The notes under the pieces: model-generated
Database searches by the model: none
Told to the model about the DNA's origin: nothing
Seen by the model: only the letters and a program-made list of their open reading frames with translations
Program-made: the position numbers and the translations under genes
NCBI RefSeq assembly: GCF_021602155.1
Contig: NZ_BQHY01000012.1
Location: 1-64,000 of the forward strand
Length of the DNA: 64,000 bases
Source: Pseudomonas parakoreensis
GTDB lineage: Bacteria > Pseudomonadota > Gammaproteobacteria > Pseudomonadales > Pseudomonadaceae
Direction of reading: 5' to 3'
Shown: positions 26,564-36,235 of the stretch, in pieces
Layout of the letters: each line of letters begins with the position of its first letter
Numbering within the stretch: the first letter of the stretch is position 1

Positions 26564-26980
26564 ATGACTGTTACCGTCAATACCGTCTCCGCCGAAGGTT
26601 TTCGTCACACCGTACAGATCGATGACCACGAATTGTTTGCCGACGTGCCGAAGTCTGCCGGCGGCGAAGGCTCGGCACCCGAGCCACACGACTACTTCGA
26701 CGCCGCGCTCGGTGCCTGCAAAGCCCTGACCCTGAAAATGTACGCGAAGAAGAAAGACATCCCGCTGACCGGCGTCGGCGTTGAGGTCAAACGCGACAAC
26801 AGCGAAGAGCAGAAAGGCAAATACGCCCTGCATGTGACGCTTACCCTCAAGGGCGTCCTCACCGATGCCCAGCGTGAAGAACTGCTGCGCGTCGCCGATC
26901 GCTGCCCGATTCACAAACTGATGACCACCAGCGACGTCAGCATCGAAACCCACGCTCCACAAGGCTTCGACAGCCAGTAA
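26564..26980 (+). CDS. OsmC family peroxiredoxin-like protein
   Basis: A 138-residue OsmC/Ohr-fold protein, probably reducing organic hydroperoxides. The two redox cysteines are in AALGACKALTLKMYA and RVADRCPIHKLM, at the standard distance. Start at 26564 (MTVTVNTVSAEGF) with GAGG seven bases before; the earlier in-frame ATG lacks support. Closer to the YhfA/OsmC-like subgroup than to Ohr by its short N-terminus, but that is a judgement by eye. Confidence 0.88.
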   Translation: MTVTVNTVSAEGFRHTVQIDDHELFADVPKSAGGEGSAPEPHDYFDAALGACKALTLKMYAKKKDIPLTGVGVEVKRDNSEEQKGKYALHVTLTLKGVLTDAQREELLRVADRCPIHKLMTTSDVSIETHAPQGFDSQ

Positions 26981-27041
26981 TCACCCTCTTGCCAGCGGCG
27001 GGTTATGCTTCTGGCATCACCCGCTCAGCCTGGAATGCACC

Positions 27042-27905
27042 ATGGACACGCAACCACTGATCATCCGCCCGCGCGCCGAAGACGTCGAAGGCCAGCCGAT
27101 CCTGCGCCCGCTGCCGTCAGCCAAATGCCGCAGCGTCGGGCCATTTGTATTTTTCGACCACATGCTCGAGACGGTTTATCCGACGGGCAAAGGCATGAAC
27201 ATCCGACAGCATCCGCACATTGGCCTGTCGACCCTGACCTACCTCTTCGAAGGGCAGATCCAGCACAAGGACAGCCTTGGCTCCGATCAAGTGGTCAGCG
27301 CCGGCGATGTCAGCTGGATGACCGCCGGCAGTGCGATTGCCCATGTCGAGCGCACGCCCGAGCCGTTGTGGGCGCAAAGCTTCACGATGCACGGCTTGCA
27401 GATCTGGCTGGCTTCGCCCAAGGATCATGAGCAAGGCCCTGGGCATTACAGCCATCACCCGGCCGCAACCCTGCCGGTCAGCGACAACCTTGGCGTGCAG
27501 ATTCGGATGATTGCCGGGTCAGGCTTTGGCCTGGAATCACCGGTACCGGTGCTTTCTCCTACGCTGTATGCCGAAATAAAAATGCAGACCGCGACCACAC
27601 TGCTGATCCCGACCGAGCACGAAGAACGCGCGGTGTATGTGCTGAGTGGCGATGCGCAATTAAATGGCGAGCCCCTCGAACCCCACGCACTGGCGGTGTT
27701 GCCGGGCGGGGAAGCGATGAGTCTGTTTGCCGAGAGTGATGTGCACGCAGTGGTGTTTGGCGGCGCCGCACTGGACGGGCCACGGCGGATCAACTGGAAT
27801 TTTGTCGCGAGCGATCCGGCGGCGATCGATGAGGCGCGACGAAAGTGGGCGGCCGGGGATTGGCCGACGGTACCGGGGGAAGTTGAGCGGATTGAATTGC
27901 CTTAG
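27042..27905 (+). CDS. Pirin family protein
   Basis: A 287-residue bicupin. The metal-binding residues of pirin appear in NIRQHPHIGLSTLTYLFEG (two His) and GSAIAHVERTPEP (HxE), about residues 54-110. Some pirins have quercetin 2,3-dioxygenase activity or regulate central metabolism; function here is unknown. The C-terminal cupin half is less conserved and ends VPGEVERIELP. Stands alone 61 bases after the OsmC gene and could share its transcript. Confidence 0.9.
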   Translation: MDTQPLIIRPRAEDVEGQPILRPLPSAKCRSVGPFVFFDHMLETVYPTGKGMNIRQHPHIGLSTLTYLFEGQIQHKDSLGSDQVVSAGDVSWMTAGSAIAHVERTPEPLWAQSFTMHGLQIWLASPKDHEQGPGHYSHHPAATLPVSDNLGVQIRMIAGSGFGLESPVPVLSPTLYAEIKMQTATTLLIPTEHEERAVYVLSGDAQLNGEPLEPHALAVLPGGEAMSLFAESDVHAVVFGGAALDGPRRINWNFVASDPAAIDEARRKWAAGDWPTVPGEVERIELP

Positions 27906-27928
27906 CTCTGTGCCGCCTGTTAGTCAGC

Positions 27929-28019
27929 CATCGCTGGCAAGCCAGCTCCCACAGGTTTAGCGCCGGACACATATCCAGCAAACGAATCGAACAATGTGGG
28001 AGCTGGCTTGCCAGCGATG
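27929..28019. repeat. Family A REP pair
   Basis: CATCGCTGGCAAGCCAGCTC and GAGCTGGCTTGCCAGCGATG, inverted, between the convergent pirin and dienelactone hydrolase genes. Confidence 0.9.
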
Positions 28020-28062
28020 AGGCCAGATCAGGCACCGACCGAGTCAATGCCTGACTGCACAA

Positions 28063-28791
28063 TCAGCCTTTGAACACTTCTTCCAGCAAATCATGCATCG
28101 ACTTGAACGCACGCTTGGCGGTCTTCGCGTCGTACATCATCTTGCCTGGCACATTGGCGTGCGGATCGGTGAATGAGTGCACCGCACCGCCGTAACTCAG
28201 CAACTGCCAATCGACCTTCGCCGCGTTCATTTCATCTTCGAACGCCGGCAATTGCTCTTTCGGCACCAACGGGTCGGAAGCACCGTGCAGCACCAGCACC
28301 GAGCCCTTGATGTTCTTGGCATCCGCCGGATTCGGCGAATCCAGCGTGCCATGGAACGACACCGCCGCCTTCACCGGTGCACCGGTCCGCGCCAGATCCA
28401 GCGCGCAGCAACCACCGAAGCAGAACCCGAACACCGCCAGTTTTGAGGTATCAACCGCCGCCTCACCCTGCTTCTGCAACTGCTCGAACGCCGCCTGCAT
28501 GCGCTTGCGCAGCAGTGCGCGGTCGTTCTTCAGCGGCATCATCGCCGCGCCGGCCTCGTCAGCATTCTGCGGACGTACTGTTTGCCCGTACACGTCAGCA
28601 ATCAATACCACGTAACCCTTGGCCGCGACCGACTTGGCGATCTCCTCGGCACCGGCGCTGACGCCCATCCAGTTCGGCGCCATCAACAGACCCGGGCGCG
28701 CGCCCTTGTGCTCGGCGTCGAACGCCAGACGACCTTCATAGGGCTGACCATCCAACTGATAGACCACGGAACGAACAGTAACTTGGCTCAT
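28063..28791 (-). CDS. Dienelactone hydrolase family protein
   Basis: A 242-residue alpha/beta hydrolase. The nucleophile elbow is VFGFCFGGCCALDLA, with Cys as in dienelactone hydrolases; Asp lies in HGASDPLVPKEQ and His in YGGAVHSFTDPHA, completing the triad. Cytoplasmic, no signal peptide. CAGGAG seven bases before the ATG. Substrate not predictable: these enzymes occur in chloroaromatic catabolism but also as housekeeping hydrolases, and no aromatic pathway genes are adjacent. Confidence 0.88.
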   Translation of the reverse strand: MSQVTVRSVVYQLDGQPYEGRLAFDAEHKGARPGLLMAPNWMGVSAGAEEIAKSVAAKGYVVLIADVYGQTVRPQNADEAGAAMMPLKNDRALLRKRMQAAFEQLQKQGEAAVDTSKLAVFGFCFGGCCALDLARTGAPVKAAVSFHGTLDSPNPADAKNIKGSVLVLHGASDPLVPKEQLPAFEDEMNAAKVDWQLLSYGGAVHSFTDPHANVPGKMMYDAKTAKRAFKSMHDLLEEVFKG

Positions 28792-28821
28792 TTCTGACTC
28801 CTGCTTAGTTAAACACCAGAA

Positions 28822-28851
28822 TGAAAAAACCCGCCGAAGCGGGTTTTTCTA
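28822..28851 (-). terminator. Terminator of htpG
   Basis: Minus strand AAAAACCCGCTTCGGCGGGTTTTTT, a tight stem with a TTCG loop and T run, nine bases after the htpG stop. Confidence 0.9.
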
Positions 28852-28859
28852 CATCGTGA

Positions 28860-30764
28860 TTAGGCTGACAGCTCAACCAGCAGCTTGTTCAGACGGGTCA
28901 CATAAGCGGCCGGGTCTTTCAAGCTTTCGCCAGCCGCCAGAGCGGCCTGATCGAAGAGGATGTGCGACAGGTCGCCAAAACGCGCTTCGTTCTGCTCGCC
29001 ATCGAGTTTCTCGATCAGCGGGTGGCTCGGGTTGAATTCGAAGATCGGCTTCGACTCCGGCACTTTTTGCCCGCTGGCTTCGAGGATCTGGCGCATTTGC
29101 AGGCCCAGGTCCTGTTCGCCGATGGCCAGAATGGCTGGCGAGTCGGTCAGGCGGTGAGAGACGCGAACCTCGGCAACGGAATCGCCCAGCGCGGTTTTCA
29201 GGCGCTCGACCAGACCTTCTTTGGACTTGGCGACTTCTTCTGCAGCTTTCTTGTCCTCTTCCGAGTCCAGGTTGCCCAGATCGAGGTCACCGCGTGCTAC
29301 GTCGACAAAGGTCTTGCCGTCGAACTCGCTGAGGTAGCTCATCAGCCACTCGTCGATACGATCGGTCAGCAGCAGCACTTCGATGCCTTTCTTGCGGAAG
29401 ACTTCCAGGTGCGGGCTGTTCTTGACCTGCGCATAGGTTTCACCGGTGAGGTAGTAGATCTTGTCCTGACCTTCCTTGGCGCGCGCCAGGTAGTCCGCCA
29501 GACCGACGATCTGCTCGCCGTCACCTTCGGTGGTCGATGCGAAGCGCAGCAGACCAGCAATTTTTTCCTTGTTGGCGAAATCTTCTGCCGGGCCTTCTTT
29601 CATGACCTGACCGAAGTTTTTCCAGAAGCCCTTGTATTGCTCAGGCTCGTTCTTCGCCAGTTTTTCCAGCATGTCCAGCACGCGCTTGGTCAGCGCCGAC
29701 TTCATCGAATCGATGATCGGGTCTTTCTGCAGGATTTCCCGCGACACGTTCAGCGACAGGTCGTTGGAATCGACCACGCCTTTGATGAAGCGCAGGTACA
29801 GGGGCAGGAACGACTCGGCCTGATCCATCACGAACACGCGCTGCACGTAGAGCTTCAGGCCTTTCGGCGCTTCCCGCTGGTACAGGTCGAACGGCGCGCG
29901 GGCCGGCACGTACAGCAACGAGCTGTACTCGAGCTTGCCTTCGACTTTGTTGTGGCTCCAGGCCAGCGGGTTTTCAAAGTCGTGGGCGATGTGTTTGTAG
30001 AACTCCTGGTATTCCTCGTCCTTCACTTCAGTGCGCGGACGGGTCCACAGGGCGCTGGCGCGGTTGACGGTTTCCCATTCAACGGCTGGTTTCTCTTCGC
30101 CCTCGGCAGCAGCCACTTCTTTCGGCAGCTCGATCGGCAGCGCGATGTGGTCGGAGTATTTCTTGATGATGTTGCGCAGACGCCAGCCATCGGCGAACTC
30201 GTCTTCACCGGACTTCAGGTGCAGGACGATGCGGGTACCGCGCTCTGGTTTGTCGATGGTGGCGACTTCGAACTCGCCCTCGCCTTTCGACGACCAGTGC
30301 ACGCCTTCGCTGGCAGGAGTGCCGGCGCGACGGCTGTACACATCGACTTTGTCGGCAACGATGAAGGCGGAGTAGAAGCCGACACCAAACTGGCCGATCA
30401 GGTGCGAATCTTTCTTCTGATCGCCCGAGAGATTCTTCATGAAATCGGCGGTACCGGATTTGGCGATGGTCCCCAGGTGGGTGATCACATCGTCACGGTT
30501 CATGCCGATACCGTTGTCTTCGAGGGTGACGGTCTTGGCGTCCTTGTCGAAGCTCACACGGATTTTCAGTTCAGCGCCACCTTCGAGCAATTCCGGCTTG
30601 GCCAGAGCTTCGAAGCGCAGCTTGTCGACAGCGTCAGAGGCGTTCGAGATCAATTCGCGAAGGAAGATTTCCTTGTTGGAATACAGCGAATGGATCATGA
30701 GGTGCAGCAGTTGCTTTACCTCGGTCTGGAAGCCCAGGGTTTCCTTTTGAGTTTCCACACTCAT
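28860..30764 (-). CDS. htpG: Molecular chaperone HtpG (Hsp90)
   Basis: A 634-residue bacterial Hsp90. N-terminal GHKL ATPase domain shows [36 protein letters not shown] and [17 protein letters not shown]; middle-domain [24 protein letters not shown]-terminal dimerisation domain follows to residue 634. Start at 30764 ([18 protein letters not shown]) gives the standard length; an ATG two codons upstream is possible. A close match to the sigma-32 consensus lies upstream at 30831-30858, so heat-shock control is expected. Confidence 0.96.
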   Translation of the reverse strand: MSVETQKETLGFQTEVKQLLHLMIHSLYSNKEIFLRELISNASDAVDKLRFEALAKPELLEGGAELKIRVSFDKDAKTVTLEDNGIGMNRDDVITHLGTIAKSGTADFMKNLSGDQKKDSHLIGQFGVGFYSAFIVADKVDVYSRRAGTPASEGVHWSSKGEGEFEVATIDKPERGTRIVLHLKSGEDEFADGWRLRNIIKKYSDHIALPIELPKEVAAAEGEEKPAVEWETVNRASALWTRPRTEVKDEEYQEFYKHIAHDFENPLAWSHNKVEGKLEYSSLLYVPARAPFDLYQREAPKGLKLYVQRVFVMDQAESFLPLYLRFIKGVVDSNDLSLNVSREILQKDPIIDSMKSALTKRVLDMLEKLAKNEPEQYKGFWKNFGQVMKEGPAEDFANKEKIAGLLRFASTTEGDGEQIVGLADYLARAKEGQDKIYYLTGETYAQVKNSPHLEVFRKKGIEVLLLTDRIDEWLMSYLSEFDGKTFVDVARGDLDLGNLDSEEDKKAAEEVAKSKEGLVERLKTALGDSVAEVRVSHRLTDSPAILAIGEQDLGLQMRQILEASGQKVPESKPIFEFNPSHPLIEKLDGEQNEARFGDLSHILFDQAALAAGESLKDPAAYVTRLNKLLVELSA

Positions 30765-30830
30765 GGTCATCAAACTCCAATCAGATGGCAGTGGCCGCGA
30801 CCCGGAGGGTCGGCGGCGGGTTGTTCACTG

Positions 30831-30858
30831 AGTTGGGGGCAGCGTTCAGGATTTCAAG
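30831..30858 (-). promoter_or_regulatory. Likely sigma-32 (RpoH) promoter of htpG
   Basis: Minus strand CCCTTGAAA, 12-13 bases, then CCCCCAACT, close to the heat-shock consensus CTTGAAA-N11-16-CCCATNT. The -35 box overlaps the last codons and stop of the upstream thioesterase gene. Confidence 0.75.
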
Positions 30859-31298
30859 GGCTCATCGATTTTGAAGTGTGCACGGGCGGTGGCGATCGGT
30901 TCGCTATCGGTACTTTGCCAGGCCGTGATGGCGACGTTGGCCACACGCCGGCCCTGGCGGCAGACCTGGCATTTGGCCCAGGTGTCGCGAAACTGCCCGG
31001 CGCGCAGGTAATCCAGGGAAAAATCGATGATCTTCGGCACCCCGGGCGCTCCGGTGAAGATCAGCAAATGCAACGCGGCTGCCAGCTCCATGAATCCGGC
31101 GATCACCCCGCCATGGATCGCAGGCAATAAAGGGTTACCAATGTTGTCCTTGTTCGCCGGCAGCTTGAACAGCAGGTCATCACCGACTCGCGAGCATTCG
31201 ACGCCGATCAGCCCGGCGTAGGGAATCATCTGCAGCAAAGGCGCGTAATCGCCCTGGGCGTGAGCCAGCAGCAGTTGTTGCTTCCAGTCATCGCTCAT
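30846..31298 (-). CDS. PaaI-type hotdog-fold thioesterase (2)
   Basis: A 150-residue hotdog-fold acyl-CoA thioesterase candidate. The central block LLPAIHGGVIAGFMELAAALHLL corresponds to the HGG motif helix of the family. AGGAGAACTTCG precedes the ATG at 31298, which overlaps the stop of the preceding paralogue by four bases. Probable substrate is an acyl- or aryl-CoA; not determinable. The htpG heat-shock promoter lies in its 3' end. Confidence 0.87.
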   Translation of the reverse strand: MSDDWKQQLLLAHAQGDYAPLLQMIPYAGLIGVECSRVGDDLLFKLPANKDNIGNPLLPAIHGGVIAGFMELAAALHLLIFTGAPGVPKIIDFSLDYLRAGQFRDTWAKCQVCRQGRRVANVAITAWQSTDSEPIATARAHFKIDEPLKS

Positions 31299-31771
31299 CG
31301 AAGTTCTCCTTTGATCCTGCCGCCAAATCCCTGGGTGCCTTTCAGCCCCTTGCCCATGCGCATGAAGGTGCCAACAACATGGGCTATGGGTTGCTGCGGG
31401 TCGTCCTGATAGGCAAAACCGCGGGCGAAGATCACATCGGTGGTGACCCGATAACACTCGGCGAAACCGTAGACGTCCTTGTTCGGCTCTGCGGCGTGCA
31501 TGTAGTCGATGCGCAGGTCCAGGGTCGGGCAGACTTCGAATTCCGGCAAAACGCACAACGTGGACATGCCGCATGCGGTGTCCATCAGCGAAGTAATCGC
31601 ACCGCCGTGGATGACCCCGGTTTGCGGATTGCCAACGATTTGCGCGCTGTACGGCAGCTTCACTGTCAGCCCTTCGCTGCTGGCGTTGTGCACCGTCAAA
31701 CCGAGCACCTGACAATGGCGCAGGGCCGAGAGAAAGCGTGTCGCGCGCTCAAAAACGGGGTTTTCAGCCAT
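31295..31771 (-). CDS. PaaI-type hotdog-fold thioesterase (1)
   Basis: A 158-residue hotdog-fold protein with the family motif GNPQTGVIHGGAITSLMDTACG. Start at 31771 (MAENPVFERATRFLSALRHC) is where the family begins; open sequence upstream overlaps the divergent lipoprotein promoter region. The stop overlaps the next thioesterase start (ATGA). Tandem paralogues suggest a heteromeric or sequentially duplicated pair; that is inference. Confidence 0.87.
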   Translation of the reverse strand: MAENPVFERATRFLSALRHCQVLGLTVHNASSEGLTVKLPYSAQIVGNPQTGVIHGGAITSLMDTACGMSTLCVLPEFEVCPTLDLRIDYMHAAEPNKDVYGFAECYRVTTDVIFARGFAYQDDPQQPIAHVVGTFMRMGKGLKGTQGFGGRIKGELR

Positions 31772-31929
31772 TTGATAATTACTCTCGTTAGAGCCTTTTG
31801 CCAGTAGTAAGCAATACGGCAAAAGTTCCACTGAAAAACAAACTTATATATCTGAACAAAATGAGGAACTTAACCTTTGGCGCTGCGCTCTTAAGGCCAG
31901 TAGTTATTTTCCATAAGGAGAAACACCCC

Positions 31930-32166
31930 ATGCGTAAGACTTTAGCTATTGCCTTGATGTTGACCGCTTCCCTCGGTCTCGCTGCCTGCGATAAAAAATC
32001 CGAGGACAAAGCTCAAGATGCCAACCAACATGCTGAGCAAGCTCAGCAAGACATGAACAAAGCTCAGGATAAAGTGAACGACGCAGCAAAAGAAAACGCC
32101 GAAGCTGCCAAAGCTCAGGCTGAATCGAATCAAGCTGCTCAGGAAGAAGCTGCCAAGAAGCAATAA
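31930..32166 (+). CDS. Small Ala/Lys/Gln-rich lipoprotein
   Basis: A 78-residue lipoprotein. Signal MRKTLAIALMLTASLGLAAC with lipobox cysteine 20, followed by DKKSEDKA. The rest is almost entirely Ala, Lys, Gln, Glu, Asp and Asn without proline, predicting one long amphipathic helix, perhaps a coiled coil. AAGGAG eight bases upstream of ATG; a terminator follows 23 bases after the stop. Resembles small envelope lipoproteins; function unknown. Asp at +2 would mean inner-membrane retention under the E. coli rule, which may not hold in Pseudomonas. Confidence 0.85.
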   Translation: MRKTLAIALMLTASLGLAACDKKSEDKAQDANQHAEQAQQDMNKAQDKVNDAAKENAEAAKAQAESNQAAQEEAAKKQ

Positions 32167-32187
32167 TTGCGACTTGATGCAGAAAAA

Positions 32188-32217
32188 AGAAAACCCGCCA
32201 AGTGCGGGTTTTCTTTT
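32188..32217 (+). terminator. Terminator after the small lipoprotein gene
   Basis: AAAACCCGC and GCGGGTTTT around CAAGT, then CTTTT. Confidence 0.88.
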
Positions 32218-32255
32218 GCCTGTGATTTTTGGTCAGTCTTGGCTTAGAGGCTGTT

Positions 32256-32657
32256 TTAGAGCAATACGGTTCTAAAAGTCGGACTAATCATCAGCAACAA
32301 ACTGCAGAGCAGGCCGACCAGCCACACCAGGCTGCGCAGGGCTGGTTTATCCGCCAGATACAACCACACGTAAAGAACCCGCGCGATCACAAAGATGATT
32401 GCCAGAGCATCAATCAACCAGCCTTGGGTTTGCGTGGTGTGCGCCATCAGCACACCCACGGCGAACAGGATGAACGCTTCGATGCAGTTCTGATGCGCCG
32501 CCAGCGCCCGCGCGCCGTAACCAGTGAGTTGCGCCTGTTGTTGGCGCGGCAGGTGGTTGTTGTAACCGCCCTGCTCTTTCATGGCTTTAGCCACCGGCAT
32601 ACGCGCGATGTAGATCAACAATGCACTGATAAACACACACCAGAACGGAATACTCAT
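32256..32657 (-). CDS. MAPEG family inner-membrane protein
   Basis: A 133-residue protein with four predicted transmembrane helices, of the eicosanoid/glutathione metabolism (MAPEG) family. The characteristic RALAAHQNCIEAFILFAVGVL block lies near residues 50-70. Start taken at 32657 (ATG), which shares one base with the stop of the DUF599 gene (TGATG); a TTG one codon earlier is unlikely. Function in bacteria is largely undefined. Confidence 0.83.
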   Translation of the reverse strand: MSIPFWCVFISALLIYIARMPVAKAMKEQGGYNNHLPRQQQAQLTGYGARALAAHQNCIEAFILFAVGVLMAHTTQTQGWLIDALAIIFVIARVLYVWLYLADKPALRSLVWLVGLLCSLLLMISPTFRTVLL

Positions 32658-33394
32658 CAAGCGGCCTCTTTATTGGTTTCGGGCAATGGCGCCTCTGTAG
32701 GGGTATAGACCATCACATCGAGCACGTCGGAATGAAACTCGCGGCGGTACAACACTAGAACCACACCGGCACTCATCAACATGAACAACCACGGGCTGAC
32801 AAACCACGCCAGCATGCTCATGCCGAAGTAGTAGGAACGCAGACCGAAGTTGAACTGGTTGGCCGCCATCGAAATCACCCGTGCCGCCCGCAGTGCGAAC
32901 GCCTTGCGCTCCTGCTCGGACACCTGGCGCTCGCCGATCATTGGCGCTGATCCGACCAGTACCGCGGCAAAGTTGTACTGACGCATGCACCAGCTGAACG
33001 TGAAGAACGCATAGACGAACACCAGCGCCAGGCACAGCAACTTGATCTCCGACATGCCCTGCGATGCCTGTTGCACCATCGGGATATCCGCCAGCAACGA
33101 CACGGCGCGTTCGGATGCACCGAGCACGGTCAGAATACCGGCAAGAATAATCAGGGTGCTGGAGGCGAAGAACGAGGCGTTGCGTTCCAGATTGCCAATC
33201 ACGCTGGCGTCGGCGATGCGGTTGTCACGCAGGAGCATGCGGCGCATCCAGTCTTCGCGATACAGGTGCAACACACTGGCCAGACACGCAGTGTCGCGGG
33301 CCTTCCACGACGCATAACGGGTGTAACCGCCCCAGCAGATGACAAACCAGAGCGCGGCCAGCAGATGGATCAGGTTGGCTTGGATGAACGACAT
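32657..33394 (-). CDS. DUF599 domain-containing membrane protein
   Basis: A 245-residue membrane protein with about four hydrophobic segments. The family blocks CWGGYTRYASWKARDT, DWMRRMLLRDNRIADASVIG and ANQFNFGLRSYYFGMSMLAWF are present. Function unknown. It is translationally coupled to the downstream MAPEG gene and begins MSFIQANLIHLLAALWFV. Confidence 0.83.
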   Translation of the reverse strand: MSFIQANLIHLLAALWFVICWGGYTRYASWKARDTACLASVLHLYREDWMRRMLLRDNRIADASVIGNLERNASFFASSTLIILAGILTVLGASERAVSLLADIPMVQQASQGMSEIKLLCLALVFVYAFFTFSWCMRQYNFAAVLVGSAPMIGERQVSEQERKAFALRAARVISMAANQFNFGLRSYYFGMSMLAWFVSPWLFMLMSAGVVLVLYRREFHSDVLDVMVYTPTEAPLPETNKEAA

Positions 33395-33422
33395 GCAATT
33401 CCCTGTGGAGTATGGATGCTAC

Positions 33423-33513
33423 CTGTGGGAGCGAGCCTGCTCGCGAAAGCGGCGTATCACACAACATTGATGGCGGCTGACACAACGCTTTCGCGAGCAG
33501 GCTCGCTCCCACA
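33423..33513. repeat. Family B REP pair
   Basis: GTGGGAGCGAGCCTGCTCGC and GCGAGCAGGCTCGCTCCCAC, inverted, in the region between the brnQ 3' end and the DUF599 start. Confidence 0.9.
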
Positions 33514-33571
33514 TTAAGACTTCGGCAACCTTTCGACGTTAGCTCGCGAAAAAAGACACTGCCAGACGCCC

Positions 33572-33609
33572 ATAAAAAATGCCCCGTATCGATTGATACG
33601 GGGCATTTC
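33572..33609 (-). terminator. Terminator of brnQ
   Basis: Minus strand AAATGCCCCGTATC and GATACGGGGCATTTTTTA form a long stem with a four-base loop and T run. Confidence 0.88.
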
Positions 33610-33651
33610 CGTTTAAGCGCTGAAGACCCGCTTATGGCGGGTCAGACAACG

Positions 33652-34965
33652 TCAGGCAACCGCTTCGCTGCGCTTGCCCAGCAGGCGATCGCAGACCACG
33701 GCGACCACCAGGGTCATCACGCATGGCACCAGCCAGGCCAAACCCTGCTCGCTCAGCGGCAGGTGCGCCAGCTGCGACGGCATCCAGTCAGCCAGACCAG
33801 CGCCCTTGAGCGCGTCAATGGTGCCGAACAGGAACGACACCAGCATGACCGGGCCGAGGATCCGCCCGTGTTCATGCCAGAAGTCCTTGCAGAAACTCAG
33901 AGCCACCAGAACGATGCACGGCGGGTAGATTGCGGTCAGTACCGGGATCGAGAACGCGATCAGCTTCGTCAGGCCCAGGTTGGACACCAGCAGCGAGAAC
34001 GCGGCGAGGATGATCACCAGGGTCTTGTAGGACAGCGGCAGCACGCGGCTGAAGTATTCAGCGCAGGCGCAGGTCAGACCGACCGCGGTCACCAGGCACG
34101 CCAGCGAGATCAGCACCGCAAGGAAACCGCTGCCCAGCGAACCGAAGGTGTGCTGCACGTAAGCATGCAGCACCGCCGCGCCGTTGGTGGCACCGACCGC
34201 GACTTCATGGCTGCCGGAACCGAGACGGAACAGGCTGATGTACACCAGCGCCAGACCGACACCGGCGATGAGGCCGGCAATGATCGCGTAACGGGTGATC
34301 AGCGCAGGCGACTCGACGCCACGGGAGCGGATTGCGTTGACGATGACGATGCCGAACACCAGCGCGCCGAGGGTATCCATGGTCAGGTAACCATTGATGA
34401 AGCCCTGGGAGAACGGTGCCGCGACGTATTCAGGCGTGGCCTGGCCAATATCACCGGCCGGCAAAGCGAACGCGGCGATGCCGAGTACCGCCAGGGCGAT
34501 GATTTTCAGCGGCGCGAGGAATCGCCCCACGGTATCGAGCAGACGGCCCGGATACAGCGAGATGAAGAACACCAGCAAGAAGTACACCGAGCTGTAGAGG
34601 AACAGCGCCAGCGGGCTTTCGCCGGTCAGTGGCGCCAGACCCACTTCGAACGACACGGTCGCGGTCCGCGGGGTGGCGAACAACGGGCCAACCGCCAGGT
34701 AGCACGCCGCGGCGAGCACACCACCGGCGATCTTGCCGATCGGGCTGCTCAGCGCATCCATCGCACCACCGACCTTGGCCAGAGCGACAACGGTGACCAC
34801 CGGCAGACCGACTGCCGTGATCAAAAAGCCCAGCGCCGCCATCCAGACGTTAGGTCCGGACTGCAGGCCGACGATAGGCGGGAAAATGATGTTGCCGGCC
34901 CCGACGAACAGGGCAAATGTCATAAAGCCCAGTGCCAGGATGTCCTGACCTTTCAAAACTTTCAT
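33652..34965 (-). CDS. brnQ: Branched-chain amino acid:cation symporter
   Basis: A 437-residue inner-membrane carrier with about twelve transmembrane segments. Family motifs: [21 protein letters not shown] (split over helix 1), [15 protein letters not shown] and [20 protein letters not shown]. Takes up Leu, Ile and Val with sodium or protons. A Shine-Dalgarno TAAGGA eight or so bases before nearby CATT is not strong. Monocistronic, between REP/terminator elements. Confidence 0.92.
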   Translation of the reverse strand: MKVLKGQDILALGFMTFALFVGAGNIIFPPIVGLQSGPNVWMAALGFLITAVGLPVVTVVALAKVGGAMDALSSPIGKIAGGVLAAACYLAVGPLFATPRTATVSFEVGLAPLTGESPLALFLYSSVYFLLVFFISLYPGRLLDTVGRFLAPLKIIALAVLGIAAFALPAGDIGQATPEYVAAPFSQGFINGYLTMDTLGALVFGIVIVNAIRSRGVESPALITRYAIIAGLIAGVGLALVYISLFRLGSGSHEVAVGATNGAAVLHAYVQHTFGSLGSGFLAVLISLACLVTAVGLTCACAEYFSRVLPLSYKTLVIILAAFSLLVSNLGLTKLIAFSIPVLTAIYPPCIVLVALSFCKDFWHEHGRILGPVMLVSFLFGTIDALKGAGLADWMPSQLAHLPLSEQGLAWLVPCVMTLVVAVVCDRLLGKRSEAVA

Positions 34966-35208
34966 TAAGGAAATACCACACTACTGAATCGGAATTTAGA
35001 GGGGGATTTCCCTGTGGGGTTAGGGAAATGCTGTCAGTCCGTATGGGGCTGACCCGTTTAGCGCGTTGCATGCCTTGTGGGCGGCAGACGCAAAAATGGC
35101 TGCTAGCCTAACGAATTTGTCTGACAAACGCACTGTTTGAGGGCGAACTATCCGATACACGACGTGTCGGTGTCGCGTTTACGCATCTAAATTTCATAAA
35201 GAACGCAA

Positions 35209-35287
35209 AGATCAAAAGATCGCAGCCTGCGGCAGCTCCTACAGATAATCCTGTGTAGGAGCTGCCGCAGGCTGCGATCTTTTGATT
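35209..35287. repeat. Family C inverted repeat pair, reversed orientation
   Basis: GATCAAAAGATCGCAGCCTG leads in and CAGGCTGCGATCTTTTGATT closes, with GCAGCTCCTACAG and CTGTGTAGGAGCTGC at the centre. The two halves face the opposite way from those at 1634 and 62293, as also at 54404. Confidence 0.88.
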
Positions 35288-35299
35288 TTCAGAAACAAC

Positions 35300-35324
35300 A
35301 AAGGCCACCCGAAGGTGGCCTTTG
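35300..35324 (-). terminator. Terminator of the suc operon
   Basis: Minus strand AAAGGCCACC TTCG GGTGGCCTTT followed by GTTGTTTC, 30 bases after the sucD stop. Confidence 0.85.
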
Positions 35325-35353
35325 TCTGGTGAAGCGTCAGTCAAGCACGAGGC

Positions 35354-36235
35354 TTACTTGACAGCCCAACCGGTCAGCTCGGCCAGGGCCTTGCCGATGT
35401 CTGCCAGCGAACGCACGGTTTTTACGCCTGCGTCTTGCAGCGCAGCGAATTTCTCGTCTGCAGTGCCTTTGCCGCCAGAGATGATTGCGCCCGCATGGCC
35501 CATGCGCTTGCCCGGAGGAGCAGTCACACCCGCGATGTAGGAAACAACCGGCTTGGTCACGTGTGCCTTGATGTAGGCAGCCGCTTCTTCTTCAGCCGAA
35601 CCGCCGATCTCGCCGATCATCACGATCGCTTCGGTCTTCGGGTCTTCCTGGAACAGCTTCAGGATGTCGATGAAGTTCGAACCCGGGATCGGGTCACCAC
35701 CGATGCCGACGCAAGTCGACTGACCGAAACCGGCGTCAGTGGTCTGCTTCACAGCTTCGTAGGTCAGAGTGCCGGAACGCGAAACGATACCGACCTTGCC
35801 TGGCAAGTGAATGTGACCTGGCATGATGCCGATCTTGCATTCGCCTGGAGTGATCACGCCTGGGCAGTTAGGGCCGATCAGGGTAACACCCAGCTCGTCG
35901 CACTTAACTTTAGCGTCCAGCATGTCCAGGGTAGGAATGCCTTCGGTGATGCAGACGATCAGCTTGATGCCGCCGAACGCTGCTTCCAGGATCGAGTCCT
36001 TGCAGAAAGGAGCCGGAACGTAGATCACGCTGGCGGTAGCGCCAGTGGCTGCGACTGCGTCTTTAACGGTGTTGAACACTGGCAGACCCAGGTGCTCGGT
36101 GCCGCCTTTGCCCGGGGTTACGCCGCCAACCATCTTGGTGCCGTATTCGATGGCTTGCTGGGTGTGGAAACTACCTTGCGAACCGGTAATACCCTGGCAG
36201 ATAACTTTGGTGTCTTTATTGATCAGGACGCTCAT
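35354..36235 (-). CDS. sucD: Succinyl-CoA ligase alpha subunit
   Basis: A 293-residue subunit of succinyl-CoA synthetase, which converts succinyl-CoA to succinate with ATP/GTP formation. CoA-binding Rossmann motif [18 protein letters not shown] near residue 15; the phosphohistidine region is [18 protein letters not shown] near residue 247. Start overlaps the sucC stop by one base. Ends LTGWAVK. Confidence 0.97.
   Translation of the reverse strand: MSVLINKDTKVICQGITGSQGSFHTQQAIEYGTKMVGGVTPGKGGTEHLGLPVFNTVKDAVAATGATASVIYVPAPFCKDSILEAAFGGIKLIVCITEGIPTLDMLDAKVKCDELGVTLIGPNCPGVITPGECKIGIMPGHIHLPGKVGIVSRSGTLTYEAVKQTTDAGFGQSTCVGIGGDPIPGSNFIDILKLFQEDPKTEAIVMIGEIGGSAEEEAAAYIKAHVTKPVVSYIAGVTAPPGKRMGHAGAIISGGKGTADEKFAALQDAGVKTVRSLADIGKALAELTGWAVK

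Larger units (their letters stand above)
34966..35353. other. Intergenic region between sucCD and brnQ
   Basis: 388 bases: upstream region of brnQ, one family C repeat pair, and the sucCD terminator. No gene seen, and no clear promoter motif identified for brnQ. Confidence 0.5.

Noticed and set aside
28962-31130. Plus-strand open frame of 722 codons opposite htpG
   Set aside because: Antisense shadow of htpG and the thioesterase; composition without domain structure.
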